Assembly (NCBI GenBank): GCA_022571515.1
Contig: JACZXQ010000015.1
Location: forward strand, 1-64,000
Direction of reading: 5' to 3'
DNA from: Gemmatimonadota bacterium
GTDB taxonomy: Bacteria; Gemmatimonadota; Gemmatimonadetes; Longimicrobiales; Gaopeijiaceae
Length of the DNA stretch: 64,000 bases
Numbering within the stretch: position 1 is the first letter of the stretch; each line of letters opens with the position of its first letter. The notes beneath the pieces were generated by a model. That model made no database searches. It saw only the letters and a program-made list of their open reading frames with translations, and had not been told where the DNA came from. Below, piece by piece: positions 26,757 to 35,115 of this stretch. Made by a program: the position numbers and the translations under genes.

Positions 26757-27869
26757 ATGAAATTCACCATCACGCGCCAGCACCTGCACAAGGGACTTGC
26801 CGCAGTCTCCGCCAGCATTCCAACCAAGACGACCTTGCCCGTGCTCTCGAACATTCTCTTCGAGGCCGGCCAGGACGGAGTCTGGATGAGTGGAACTGAT
26901 CTTGATGTGGCCGTTCGCGTCTTGGTACCGGCTGAAGTCTCTGAACAGGGCAGCCTCACGGCTCCGGGCAAGAAGCTTCAGGAGATTACCAAGGAACTGC
27001 CGGATCAACCCGTGGAGGTTCTTACTCGGGGCGACCAGATCGAACTCAAATGCGGCCGGGCACACTTCAAGTTGAACGGGCTACCGGCCGAAGAGTTTCC
27101 GACCTTGCCCGAGGTGAACTTCGATGAAGGGTGGACCGTTGAAGGTAGGCACCTCCATAGCCTGATTGAGCACACGGCATTCGCCGTCTCGACAGAAGAA
27201 AGCCGCCCTATTTTGAATGGAGCCCTTTGGGAGCTTCGTGACGGAGAGATGAGGATGGTGGCCACGAACGGGCATCGGCTGGCACGTATGGGCATTCCGG
27301 CCAGATCGTCGTCTGCGCCGAGTGCCGATTTCATCGTGCCGCCCGCGGCGCTCGGCCAGGTACAGCGGCTCTTCAAGGATAGCGATACTCTGGAAGTAGC
27401 CCAGAGCGGAAATCATCTTGGCTTCAGGGCTTCGGGCACCGAGGTCTACACACGGTTGATAGAGGGAAGCTATCCGAACTACGAACAAGTGATTCCAAAA
27501 GACAACGACAAGATCGCGATAATCGACAAGAATCTGTTGGCTTCAGCCGTGCGAAGAATGGCTGTGGTGGCGAGCGATCAGACCCATCGCCTCCGGATGA
27601 CACTCGAGCCGGGCCGAATCCATCTGGATGTCCAGACCCCAGACCTCGGTGAGGGGCACGATGAACTGGAAGTTCAGTACGAGGGTGAGGGCCTCGAGAT
27701 CGGCTTCAATGCGGCGTACCTGCTCGAGGTGCTTCGTCACATGCCGACCGCCGATATCAAAATGAGCTTCAAAGCTCCCGAACGGGCGGCAACAGTGGTT
27801 CCGGTGCCCGATGACGGAGAGGAGATGGACTACCTCTGCCTTGTGATGCCGCTTCGCCTGCTGGACTAG
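26757..27869 (+). CDS. dnaN: DNA polymerase III beta subunit (sliding clamp)
   Basis: 370 aa, three-domain clamp. Begins MKFTITRQHLHKGLAAVSAS and ends with the hydrophobic pocket motif VVPVPDDGEEMDYLCLVMPLRL typical of bacterial beta clamps. A dimer encircles DNA and tethers polymerase III. Shine-Dalgarno GGAG is about 8 nt upstream of the ATG. The stop overlaps the convergent pyrE stop; recF and gyrB, frequent neighbours of dnaN, are not downstream. Confidence 0.97.
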   Translation: MKFTITRQHLHKGLAAVSASIPTKTTLPVLSNILFEAGQDGVWMSGTDLDVAVRVLVPAEVSEQGSLTAPGKKLQEITKELPDQPVEVLTRGDQIELKCGRAHFKLNGLPAEEFPTLPEVNFDEGWTVEGRHLHSLIEHTAFAVSTEESRPILNGALWELRDGEMRMVATNGHRLARMGIPARSSSAPSADFIVPPAALGQVQRLFKDSDTLEVAQSGNHLGFRASGTEVYTRLIEGSYPNYEQVIPKDNDKIAIIDKNLLASAVRRMAVVASDQTHRLRMTLEPGRIHLDVQTPDLGEGHDELEVQYEGEGLEIGFNAAYLLEVLRHMPTADIKMSFKAPERAATVVPVPDDGEEMDYLCLVMPLRLLD

Positions 27870-28435
27870 AGCTCGAGGGCTCCGGCCCGGAGATCCGGTC
27901 CCGAAAAGGCCGCCAGCACCGCATAGCCGGCGTCTTCGATCCGTTCGCGGCCGCCCTCCTCGCGATCGACGAGACAGAAGACGCCCAATACTTCGACCCC
28001 ATGTTCCCGGACGGCCGAGATGGCATCGAGAGCGCTGGCCCCAGACGTGATTGCGTCCTCGATGACCACGACGCGGGCATGGGCCGGAAGGCCCCCCTCG
28101 ATACGCTTGCCCGTTCCGTGGACCTTCGCCTCTTTACGGACCGTATAGGCGTCGATAGGCGCTCCCACCGTCCAACTGTGGTGGGCGATCGCGTACGAGA
28201 CCGGGTCAGCGCCGAGGGTGAGTCCACCCACGTGCGTGGGGTCCCAGCCGGCCTCGCGGATGGCCCCGTAGCCCACCCGACCGACCAGGGCCTGCCCCTC
28301 CGCCGACATGGTCGTGAGGCGCGCGTCCACGTAGTAGGTCGAACGTGTGCCACTCGAGAGGGTAAAATCACCGACCCGAACAGAACGCTCGGTCAGAAGG
28401 GTCAGAAGGCGTTGCCGATCAGAGGATTGGTTCAT
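27866..28435 (-). CDS. pyrE: Orotate phosphoribosyltransferase
   Basis: About 189 aa. The PRPP-binding loop is VVVIEDAITSGAS, matching the type I phosphoribosyltransferase signature, and FTLSSGTRSTYYVDAR near the N-terminus matches the orotate-binding start of PyrE. Converts orotate and PRPP to OMP in pyrimidine synthesis. I take the ATG at 28435 (MNQSSDRQ); the frame is open 25 codons further but without family resemblance. It is divergent from the lipoprotein gene at 28498. Confidence 0.93.
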   Translation of the reverse strand: MNQSSDRQRLLTLLTERSVRVGDFTLSSGTRSTYYVDARLTTMSAEGQALVGRVGYGAIREAGWDPTHVGGLTLGADPVSYAIAHHSWTVGAPIDAYTVRKEAKVHGTGKRIEGGLPAHARVVVIEDAITSGASALDAISAVREHGVEVLGVFCLVDREEGGRERIEDAGYAVLAAFSGPDLRAGALEL

Positions 28436-28497
28436 GCCTTCGATTGTCCGTGGGCTGGCCGGGTTAGTCAAGGCACGCAAGGAGCCCAGAGACGGTG

Positions 28498-29487
28498 ATG
28501 GCGTCGACAACTGCCACGTTCGCCAAGCGAATCAGGATCCTCCTGCTCGCGTGGTTGGTCCTGCTCGGGGGGTGCAACGGAGGAACCGGGCTGGACGTCG
28601 ATACGCTCCGTTTCGGCCAATTGGGCGAGATCCGGATCCAGCTCATTCAGCCTCTCCAGTTGGGCGTGGGCGAGCTCCAGCAGATCCTCACGTGGAGTTC
28701 CTCGGGTCCGTGGCGGCTCGCGGAGCGTATCTCCTACCTCGGGATCCTGGGAGACGAGCAGGTGCGGGTCAGCAAGGGCGATCCCGATCTGCTCGCGGCG
28801 GCATACGCCCAGATCATCACGCAGTTGAACGAGACGACAGGGCTCCAACTCTTCATCGACGAGCTCGACCCCCTGCTGGACCCGCCATGCGGCCTCACAG
28901 GCACGCGGCTGATCCTGAGGATCCGCGACGAAGCAAGGAACGAAGAGATCACGTGGATCCGTTGTACGGTCGGCGATTTCAAGAACATCAGCCCGGTGGG
29001 CGCCGGTCCCGACCCGCAGGCCAGCAGGGTCGTGCAGGCGGCACTTCTCGTGAAGGCGGTGACACTCGGCGACGGCTTCGTCTCGGAGTACGAGGGCAGC
29101 GTCCCGTTTTCCACGCTCGATCGTGGTGAGAACTCGAACGCCCCTCTCGTCAGGCCGCTTTCGTTCCCGAGCGAGGCCGGCTGGCCCGGGTTTTGGGAGC
29201 AGCACACCTCGCCCGGCGAGGTGCCTCCCGCCGTCGACTTCGAGGTCGACCAGGTGATCGTCGCGGCCGTGGGCCTACGCACAGAGGCGGGTGATTCGGT
29301 GGAGGTGCGCCGGATCCTTCGGGTGGGCGTCGGCAGCCTCACGCACATTCGGGAGCGCATTCCGGGAGACTTCTGCTCACCCGCGGCGCGCAATCAAACA
29401 CCGTTCCACATCGTCCTGGCGCCCAAGACGCCTCTTCCTATGGCGTTTGCCGAGATCCTGGTGGAGCGGGTCTCCTGCGGCCTGTGA
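28498..29487 (+). CDS. Lipoprotein of unknown function heading a signalling operon
   Basis: About 329 aa. Lipoprotein signal RILLLAWLVLLGGC with lipobox LGGC. The mature part has beta-rich stretches (LGEIRIQLIQPLQLGVGELQQ) and two cysteine pairs (PPCGLTG with WIRCTVG; GDFCSPA with RVSCGL) that may form disulfides outside the cytoplasm. I do not recognise the family. An in-frame GTG precedes the ATG. It stands 14 nt before the histidine kinase gene, so it may act as an envelope sensor or partner for the kinase; that is inference. Confidence 0.6.
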   Translation: MASTTATFAKRIRILLLAWLVLLGGCNGGTGLDVDTLRFGQLGEIRIQLIQPLQLGVGELQQILTWSSSGPWRLAERISYLGILGDEQVRVSKGDPDLLAAAYAQIITQLNETTGLQLFIDELDPLLDPPCGLTGTRLILRIRDEARNEEITWIRCTVGDFKNISPVGAGPDPQASRVVQAALLVKAVTLGDGFVSEYEGSVPFSTLDRGENSNAPLVRPLSFPSEAGWPGFWEQHTSPGEVPPAVDFEVDQVIVAAVGLRTEAGDSVEVRRILRVGVGSLTHIRERIPGDFCSPAARNQTPFHIVLAPKTPLPMAFAEILVERVSCGL

Positions 29488-29501
29488 GGCGCGGTTAGAC
29501 C

Positions 29502-30926
29502 ATGTCCCTCAGGCGCCAGTTCATCGTCGTCTTCGTCGCGTTCTCCGTGGTGCTCACGGCCATGGCCGGCTTTGGGACGGTCTGGATCGTCAGCCGAACG
29601 CTCGAAGGGGAGATGGACGACAAGCTCCGGCAGGTGGCGAGCGCGGCCGTGCAGGTGGGCTTCGAGTCGAGCAGTTTCGAGTCTCTACTTCCGGGTGAGG
29701 AGGAAAGCCGGCTTTGGGCTGCGCATCACACCAAACTGCGGCTCCTCAAGAACTACGTTGCCGACGGCTGGATATTTCGGACGGACGATTACACGGCCAT
29801 CGTCTCGAGCTTCCCCGCCGACAGCGTCCGGATCGGCACTCCGCTCCCCGAGTTCGAGTCACATGCGGACGTGATCGCACGAGCCGAGGTTGAGAATTCC
29901 GCCACGTCGGTGCTTTTCCAGGGAGAGGACGGACAGCAGTACAAATACGGATTCGTGCCGATCCGGAGCAGCCCGGGGCTCATGCTGGCCGTTCGGATGC
30001 GCGCGGACTACCTGGAGCCGCTCGCGATCTTTCGCCGTCGGATCATCCAAGGCTCCGCGGCAAGCGCGGTGATCGCCGCGCTCCTCGCCTGGTTCCTCGC
30101 GGCCAACGTGACGGGCCCGCTGGACCGCCTCAGCCGGGTGGCCCTTCGCATTCAGCGCGGGTGGTGGGCCGAGGCGGTGCGGGAGGAGCCCGGCAAGGAG
30201 CTCGGGCGTCTCTCACGGGCCATGGAAAGGATGCGCCAAGGCATTCTGGAGCGGGAGGAGCAGCTCCGCCTCATGTTGGCACAGGTGGCCCACGAGGTCA
30301 GAAATCCGTTGGGTGGGCTGGAGCTCTTCGCCACGGCCGCCGTTGAGGCCGATAACGCCGACGAACGCGAGCATCTGCTCGCCCGCGTGAGGGAGGAGAT
30401 CAACTCGCTCAACCTGATCATCGACGATTTTCTGACGTTTGCGCGGCCCCTGGACCCCGTACTCGAGACACATGACGCGCGTGGGCCCCTCCGGGAGGCG
30501 GTGGACCTCCTGGACTCGAACGGCAAGGAATTAGTGGTCGATCTCCCTACCGAGCCTCTGCTGGTTCACGCCGATCCCGAACACCTCAAGAGAGTGGCCT
30601 TGAACTTGCTCAGGAATGCCGCGCAAGCCAGTGCGAGCAAGGTCCAACTATTTGGGGAGATCAGTGGGGATGAGGTTCTGGTTTGCGTGCGCGATGATGG
30701 TCCGGGAGTGCCAGAGGAACTCCGCGAGAAAATCTTCGAACCCTTTGTTACCGATAAGGAACAAGGCGCCGGTTTGGGCCTGGCCATCGTGCAAAAGCTG
30801 GTCGAGGTGAACGGCGCAAGGTTGGAGTTGGCCCCCCGCGGGGATGGAGAAAATGAGGCGGGCGCCGAGTTCCGCGTATATTGGAGGACGGCGGACCGGC
30901 GTGATGAGACGCGCACCAGTGGGTAG
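29502..30926 (+). CDS. Membrane sensor histidine kinase
   Basis: 474 aa. TM1 (about residues 8-30), an extracytoplasmic sensor domain of about 150 residues, TM2 (about 183-202), HAMP (NVTGPLDRLSRVALRIQRG), HisKA with the phosphorylated H264 in AQVAHEVRNPLGG, and a HATPase_c domain with N-box LKRVALNLLRNAAQAS, G1 DDGPGVPEE and G2 GAGLGLAIVQKLVEV. The HxxRNP form of the H-box belongs to the NtrB-like class that pairs with NtrC-type regulators, and one follows 40 nt downstream. The stimulus is unknown. Confidence 0.93.
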   Translation: MSLRRQFIVVFVAFSVVLTAMAGFGTVWIVSRTLEGEMDDKLRQVASAAVQVGFESSSFESLLPGEEESRLWAAHHTKLRLLKNYVADGWIFRTDDYTAIVSSFPADSVRIGTPLPEFESHADVIARAEVENSATSVLFQGEDGQQYKYGFVPIRSSPGLMLAVRMRADYLEPLAIFRRRIIQGSAASAVIAALLAWFLAANVTGPLDRLSRVALRIQRGWWAEAVREEPGKELGRLSRAMERMRQGILEREEQLRLMLAQVAHEVRNPLGGLELFATAAVEADNADEREHLLARVREEINSLNLIIDDFLTFARPLDPVLETHDARGPLREAVDLLDSNGKELVVDLPTEPLLVHADPEHLKRVALNLLRNAAQASASKVQLFGEISGDEVLVCVRDDGPGVPEELREKIFEPFVTDKEQGAGLGLAIVQKLVEVNGARLELAPRGDGENEAGAEFRVYWRTADRRDETRTSG

Positions 30927-30966
30927 CAAGTTCGACTAAAATTATCTCCAGAAACGACATAACGGC

Positions 30967-32367
30967 ATGTCACAGGTCCTGATCATCGATGACCATGACT
31001 CCATGAGGGAGGGGCTGGAGCTCCTTCTGCGGAAGCGTGGTCATCGTACGCTGTCTGCCGAGGGAGGGGAGCAGGGGCTCCAACTCCTGACGGACGAAGG
31101 TGCCGACCTGGTCATCACCGACCTCAAGATGGCGAAGGTCGATGGAATCGACGTGCTCCGGAGCGTGAAGAAGAACTTCCCGCTCGTAGAGGTCCTCGTG
31201 ATCACAGCCTTCGGCACCATCGAGAAGGCTGTCGAGGCCATGAAACTCGGTGCCGCCGACTTCATCACAAAGCCGTTCTCGTCGGAGGAATTCGGGGTCA
31301 AGATCGACCGGCTCCTCAACGAGCAAGCGGAGCGCGAGCGTCTCCGCAAGGAGAACGTGGCGCTCCGGGTCGAGAACCTGTACCTGCGCCAGGAGACCGA
31401 CACCCGCTATGGCGAGATCATCGGCGAGTCACCGGCTATGAAGGAGGTGTTCCGCCTCGTCGACCGAGTGGCCCGTAGCGACTCCACAGTGATTCTCTAC
31501 GGGGAATCGGGCACGGGCAAGGAGTTGGTGGCCAGGGCTATCCACGCGGGCTCGCCGCGCTCCGGTGGCCCGTTCGTAAGGGTCAACTGTGGTGCGCTGG
31601 CCGAGGGCCTGCTCGACTCCGAACTCTTCGGGCACGAGAGGGGCGCGTTCACCGGCGCGGAGAAGCGGCGCCGCGGACGCTTCGAGTTGGCGGACACCGG
31701 AACGCTTTTCCTGGACGAGATCTCGACGATCTCGCCCGCCACTCAGGTTCGGTTGCTCCGTGTGCTCCAGGAGCGCGAATTCGAGCGAGTAGGCGGCGAA
31801 GAAACCCTATCGGTCGATGTCCGCATCATTGTCGCGACCAACACGCCTGAGGACCAACTGGTGTCCGCCGGGGGGCTTCGGCAGGACCTGTTCTATCGGC
31901 TCCACGTCGTGCCCATCACGTTGCCGCCGCTCCGAGAGCGCACCGGAGACACTCCCCTGCTCGTTGAACACTTCATCGAAAAACTGCGCGACAGGACTTG
32001 TTCGGTGGTTTCCTCCTTCAGCGCAGACGCGATCGAGGCGTTGAGTCAGTACCATTGGCCCGGCAATGTTCGCGAGCTCGAGAACGTGGTGGAGCGCGCG
32101 TTGGTCATGGCCGAACACGAAGTGCTCCAGGCCTCCGATATTCCGACACTGGGCACGAGCGGACCAGCGCAGAGTGAGTCTTTGCCCGCCGCAAGCCTTC
32201 CGGGAGGGGGCATGGACCTGAACGGGCTCATGGAAGGTATGGAAGAGAAGCTCATTCGAGAGGCTCTGGATCGGGCGCGCGGCGTGAAGGCCGAGGCCGC
32301 CAGGCTGTTGGGCCTCAAGTCGAGCGCCTTCTACTACAAGTTGGAGAAGTACGGGATCGACGCATGA
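30967..32367 (+). CDS. Sigma-54-dependent NtrC-type response regulator
   Basis: 466 aa. Receiver domain with acidic D8/D9, phosphoacceptor D52 (VITDLKMAK) and K102; central AAA+ domain with Walker A GESGTGKE (179-186), sigma-54 contact loop GAFTGA (226-231), Walker B TLFLDE, and the R-finger region; C-terminal Fis-type helix-turn-helix (EAARLLGLKSSAFYYKLEKYG). It should activate RpoN promoters when phosphorylated by the kinase upstream. Its stop overlaps the next start (ATGA), so its downstream envelope genes are coupled. Confidence 0.95.
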   Translation: MSQVLIIDDHDSMREGLELLLRKRGHRTLSAEGGEQGLQLLTDEGADLVITDLKMAKVDGIDVLRSVKKNFPLVEVLVITAFGTIEKAVEAMKLGAADFITKPFSSEEFGVKIDRLLNEQAERERLRKENVALRVENLYLRQETDTRYGEIIGESPAMKEVFRLVDRVARSDSTVILYGESGTGKELVARAIHAGSPRSGGPFVRVNCGALAEGLLDSELFGHERGAFTGAEKRRRGRFELADTGTLFLDEISTISPATQVRLLRVLQEREFERVGGEETLSVDVRIIVATNTPEDQLVSAGGLRQDLFYRLHVVPITLPPLRERTGDTPLLVEHFIEKLRDRTCSVVSSFSADAIEALSQYHWPGNVRELENVVERALVMAEHEVLQASDIPTLGTSGPAQSESLPAASLPGGGMDLNGLMEGMEEKLIREALDRARGVKAEAARLLGLKSSAFYYKLEKYGIDA

Positions 32368-33284
32368 TCCTCCCGAACGCCCACCCCAGGCTGACGCGCA
32401 CACCGCGGAGGTTTATCCTCGCGGTGCTCGTGGTCGTAGGCTTGTGTGGCGTGCCCAACGGGGCGCTCCATGGGCAGGCCTCCCCGACGGTCGCGCAACT
32501 TCGCCTCGAGTACCGTGAGGCTTTGAGCACGCTCGAGGCGGCCGTGGCGGCGTTAAGAGTAAGGGAGTCGCGATTCGACCAGGCGGACGATGAGGTTACG
32601 GTCGCCAAGGAATCGGGTGACGAGGACCGGTTGGATCGGGCGTTCGCCGCCGCCCAGGCTGCCGCTCCACCCATCCGGGTGGCAGAGGCACGGGTGCGCG
32701 AGAAGAATGAGGCTGCCGAAGATGCGCGCGCGCGCCTGGGGGATGGGCTCGAGGCCGAACTCGATCGGCTCTATGCGGGGGAAGACACCGTCCCGATAGA
32801 GGTGCTCGCCGATCTGCGTATCACGATCGTGGACATGGAAAACGAGTTGGACGAGGTACGGGGCCTGTTGCTGGGCTTCGCCTTTCAGCCCGCCATCCTG
32901 GTGCAGTTGAGGATCGATCCGACCGACGGGCCCAACGATATCCTGAATAAGGCTGACCTGTTGGAGCGGCGGGCCGCCCGGCATACTACGAGCATCTCCG
33001 AGATCGACGGTCGCCTCGAAGGGCTCCGCAAGCGTCAGCGGTTGCAGCGGGCTCGAAACACCGCTCTCGCGGGTGTAAGGCTATTCGATGACTCCCGGGT
33101 ACCGGTTGGACCTCCGGGCCAGGCCGGGTCACAGACACCGCCCGGACGTGTTGTGGCGCCCGCCGACACCATCGAAGAGCAGATTCGCGGGCTGGAGCAA
33201 CTCCGTGAGCGGTGGGTGGAGCGTCGTGATCAGATCCTGGAGCAGGCTGGTCAGTTCCGCGTTCTGGCCGGAGGGGAGGTGTGA
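32364..33284 (+). CDS. Secreted coiled-coil protein of unknown function
   Basis: 306 aa. An N-terminal signal peptide (RRFILAVLVVVGLCGVPNGA, cleavage near LHGQA) is followed by long charged helices: TVAQLRLEYREALSTLEAAV, the DEVTVAKESGDEDRLDRAF region, DMENELDEVRGLLLGFAF, and a final EEQIRGLEQLRERWVERRDQ. Predicted periplasmic coiled coil. No family recognised. It is translationally coupled to the NtrC regulator before it (ATGA) and to the barrel protein after it, which argues for a shared function at the envelope. Confidence 0.65.
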   Translation: MILPNAHPRLTRTPRRFILAVLVVVGLCGVPNGALHGQASPTVAQLRLEYREALSTLEAAVAALRVRESRFDQADDEVTVAKESGDEDRLDRAFAAAQAAAPPIRVAEARVREKNEAAEDARARLGDGLEAELDRLYAGEDTVPIEVLADLRITIVDMENELDEVRGLLLGFAFQPAILVQLRIDPTDGPNDILNKADLLERRAARHTTSISEIDGRLEGLRKRQRLQRARNTALAGVRLFDDSRVPVGPPGQAGSQTPPGRVVAPADTIEEQIRGLEQLRERWVERRDQILEQAGQFRVLAGGEV

Positions 33285-34396
33285 TGAGGCGCTCCATGTG
33301 CGTGCTGATGCTGGTGCTCTCCGTGCCGATGTCCGTCCAGGGCCAGATCGTCGTGAACGACCTCGTGATCACGGCTGGGGTTGCTGGGGAGGACTACTCC
33401 GGGAACCTCCCCTCGGTCGCCCTTGCCGTGGTGGACAGCACCCAAGACGCCTCCGCGGCCGTCGGTGAATTCTCGGGCCGACTGGATGCCACCTACTTCT
33501 TCGATCAGACGCGCCGACTTTCCCTCACGGTGGACGTCGGGCTCCGACAGTTCGCCGCCACGGGCTTCAAGATCCGTGATTATGCTCCTCGCGAGTGGGC
33601 GGGGAGTGTGGAAGCCGCGTACTCTCAGACCCTGTCTTCCTGGGGGTCGCTGGTGGTTTATGGGGGCTTCAAAGGCCGTGCGGTGAACGACCGGCCCCCG
33701 ATGCCCTTGTTCCTCCAGCCAGGCTACAACCAATACAATGGTGGAGTCACACTCGGGTTGGGCGTCGGCGTCGTACGGTTCGACGTGGGGGTCCACGGAC
33801 AGATCGACAGCTATGCGTCGTTGAAACTGTTGCCCCAACTCGATCTGCTCGACCGGGAGTCCGCCGGCATCGAGGTCGGCGTCGAGGTGGCCCAGCCCTC
33901 GCGCAACTGGAGGTTGCGCCTGTTCGGGGCATTCGAGGGATCGCGGTATCCCCGCCAGCCCAGCTTCGACGCGGAGGATCCCTTCCGGCGCGACAACACG
34001 ATCCGCACGGGTGCGCGGTGGACGTACGTGGGTAGCGTCATCGCGGCGATCGGCGTGGAGGGTACCCTCAACCGCTCGAACTCGGCGCGACCCGAGTACA
34101 ACGCGGTGAGCCTCCGGGGAGAGCTGACCGCACCCCTGCCGTGGGACATGTCGATCACGCTGATCACCGCCGTCACCGGAAAGGACTACTTGCTCGAAAC
34201 CGAATTCGCGCGACTCGTACCCGGCGAGGAGGCCGACAACGCGTCTGTCGCGTACATCACGCTGGCTCGGCCGCTTGCACCCAACCTGGACGCGAGGCTC
34301 CGTTTCGGATGGACTCGGGCCGAGACGGACATCGGGGACTCGTACTACGAGCGCTACGGCGTGACCTTCCTGTTCGACTTCCGGCCTCACCTCTAG
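33284..34396 (+). CDS. Putative outer-membrane beta-barrel protein
   Basis: About 370 aa. Signal peptide MRRSMCVLMLVLSVPMSVQG. The mature sequence consists of alternating hydrophobic/polar strands with aromatic girdles (ATYFFDQTRRLSLTVDVGLR, VVYGGFKGRAV, GGVTLGLGVGVVRFDVGVHG, LDARLRFGWTRAETD) and ends YGVTFLFDFRPHL, a strand near the C-terminus as in many barrels although the last residue is leucine. A GGAGG lies just before the ATG at 33284, which overlaps the stop of the coiled-coil gene. Function unknown; last gene of the signalling operon. Confidence 0.65.
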   Translation: MRRSMCVLMLVLSVPMSVQGQIVVNDLVITAGVAGEDYSGNLPSVALAVVDSTQDASAAVGEFSGRLDATYFFDQTRRLSLTVDVGLRQFAATGFKIRDYAPREWAGSVEAAYSQTLSSWGSLVVYGGFKGRAVNDRPPMPLFLQPGYNQYNGGVTLGLGVGVVRFDVGVHGQIDSYASLKLLPQLDLLDRESAGIEVGVEVAQPSRNWRLRLFGAFEGSRYPRQPSFDAEDPFRRDNTIRTGARWTYVGSVIAAIGVEGTLNRSNSARPEYNAVSLRGELTAPLPWDMSITLITAVTGKDYLLETEFARLVPGEEADNASVAYITLARPLAPNLDARLRFGWTRAETDIGDSYYERYGVTFLFDFRPHL

Positions 34397-35115
34397 AACG
34401 CCCCGCTTCCCAGACCGAACAGGAAGGCCCAGGCCACGTAGCGGCCATCGTGGGAGAGGCTGAGATCCACTTGGCCGAGGTCACCATCGATCCGGACCAC
34501 CGGCGGCACGCGCCCGGGTGGACCGTCCGCCGCCAGGATCAAAATGTCATCTTGCGACACCGCCAAAGCCGCGGCCATGTCTCGTCGGGCGGCCAGTCGC
34601 GCGAGCGCCGAAGGCACGCCGTGAATAAATGCCCGCTCGGCCGGGGTGAACCGGCGCCGCAGTGCATCGAGCGGGGGCGAGGCGTCGGCTCCCTCCATCC
34701 CCGCCACCACCCGATAGTTCTTGTTCCGGCCCCCAGCGTGGACCGCGATCGTGTGCAGGTGGTCAGACCCCTCGTGTAGGGTGAAGGGCACCGTGAACTC
34801 GCGGTAGGCCACAGTGCCGCGTGACCCATCCGGATCGATGCCGACCGCGAAAGCGGCGTGCACGAATACGGGTGGGGAGCCGAGCAGTTTGGTCACGACC
34901 TTGTAGGCCGCTTCCTTTGCGGCCCAGCGTCGCCAGAGCGCGCGGTCCGGATCCGGGGCCTCCATGATGCAGTCCCGCTCGAACGCCGTGAACACCCGCT
35001 CGACGAACCGCGTGTCCTCCGCCTTGCCCGCGCAGCGAGGTTGATCTAGGTCGACCACATCGTTGCCGACCACGGGTAGGTCCAATGCCGGAGACGCACC
35101 CGTTTTCGCCGCCAC
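34393..35115 (-). CDS. 4'-phosphopantetheinyl transferase superfamily protein
   Basis: About 240 aa. AcpS/Sfp signatures: GNDVVDL (residues 17-23, magnesium-binding Asp), WAAKEAAYK (64-72, catalytic Glu/Lys) and a C-terminal VDLSLSHDGRYVAWAF. Transfers phosphopantetheine from CoA to carrier-protein serines. It is longer than AcpS (about 125 aa), with a middle insert (GRNKNYRVVAGMEG to RRFTPAERAFI). I pick the GTG at 35115, which has GAGGAG close upstream and overlaps the stop of the dehydrogenase gene (TAGTG). The carrier-protein partner is not in the window. Confidence 0.8.
   Translation of the reverse strand: MAAKTGASPALDLPVVGNDVVDLDQPRCAGKAEDTRFVERVFTAFERDCIMEAPDPDRALWRRWAAKEAAYKVVTKLLGSPPVFVHAAFAVGIDPDGSRGTVAYREFTVPFTLHEGSDHLHTIAVHAGGRNKNYRVVAGMEGADASPPLDALRRRFTPAERAFIHGVPSALARLAARRDMAAALAVSQDDILILAADGPPGRVPPVVRIDGDLGQVDLSLSHDGRYVAWAFLFGLGSGAF

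Noticed and set aside
28436-28497. A sigma-54 promoter driving the NtrC operon
   Set aside because: No TGGCAC-N5-TTGC-like element is present upstream of the first gene or inside the operon gaps.
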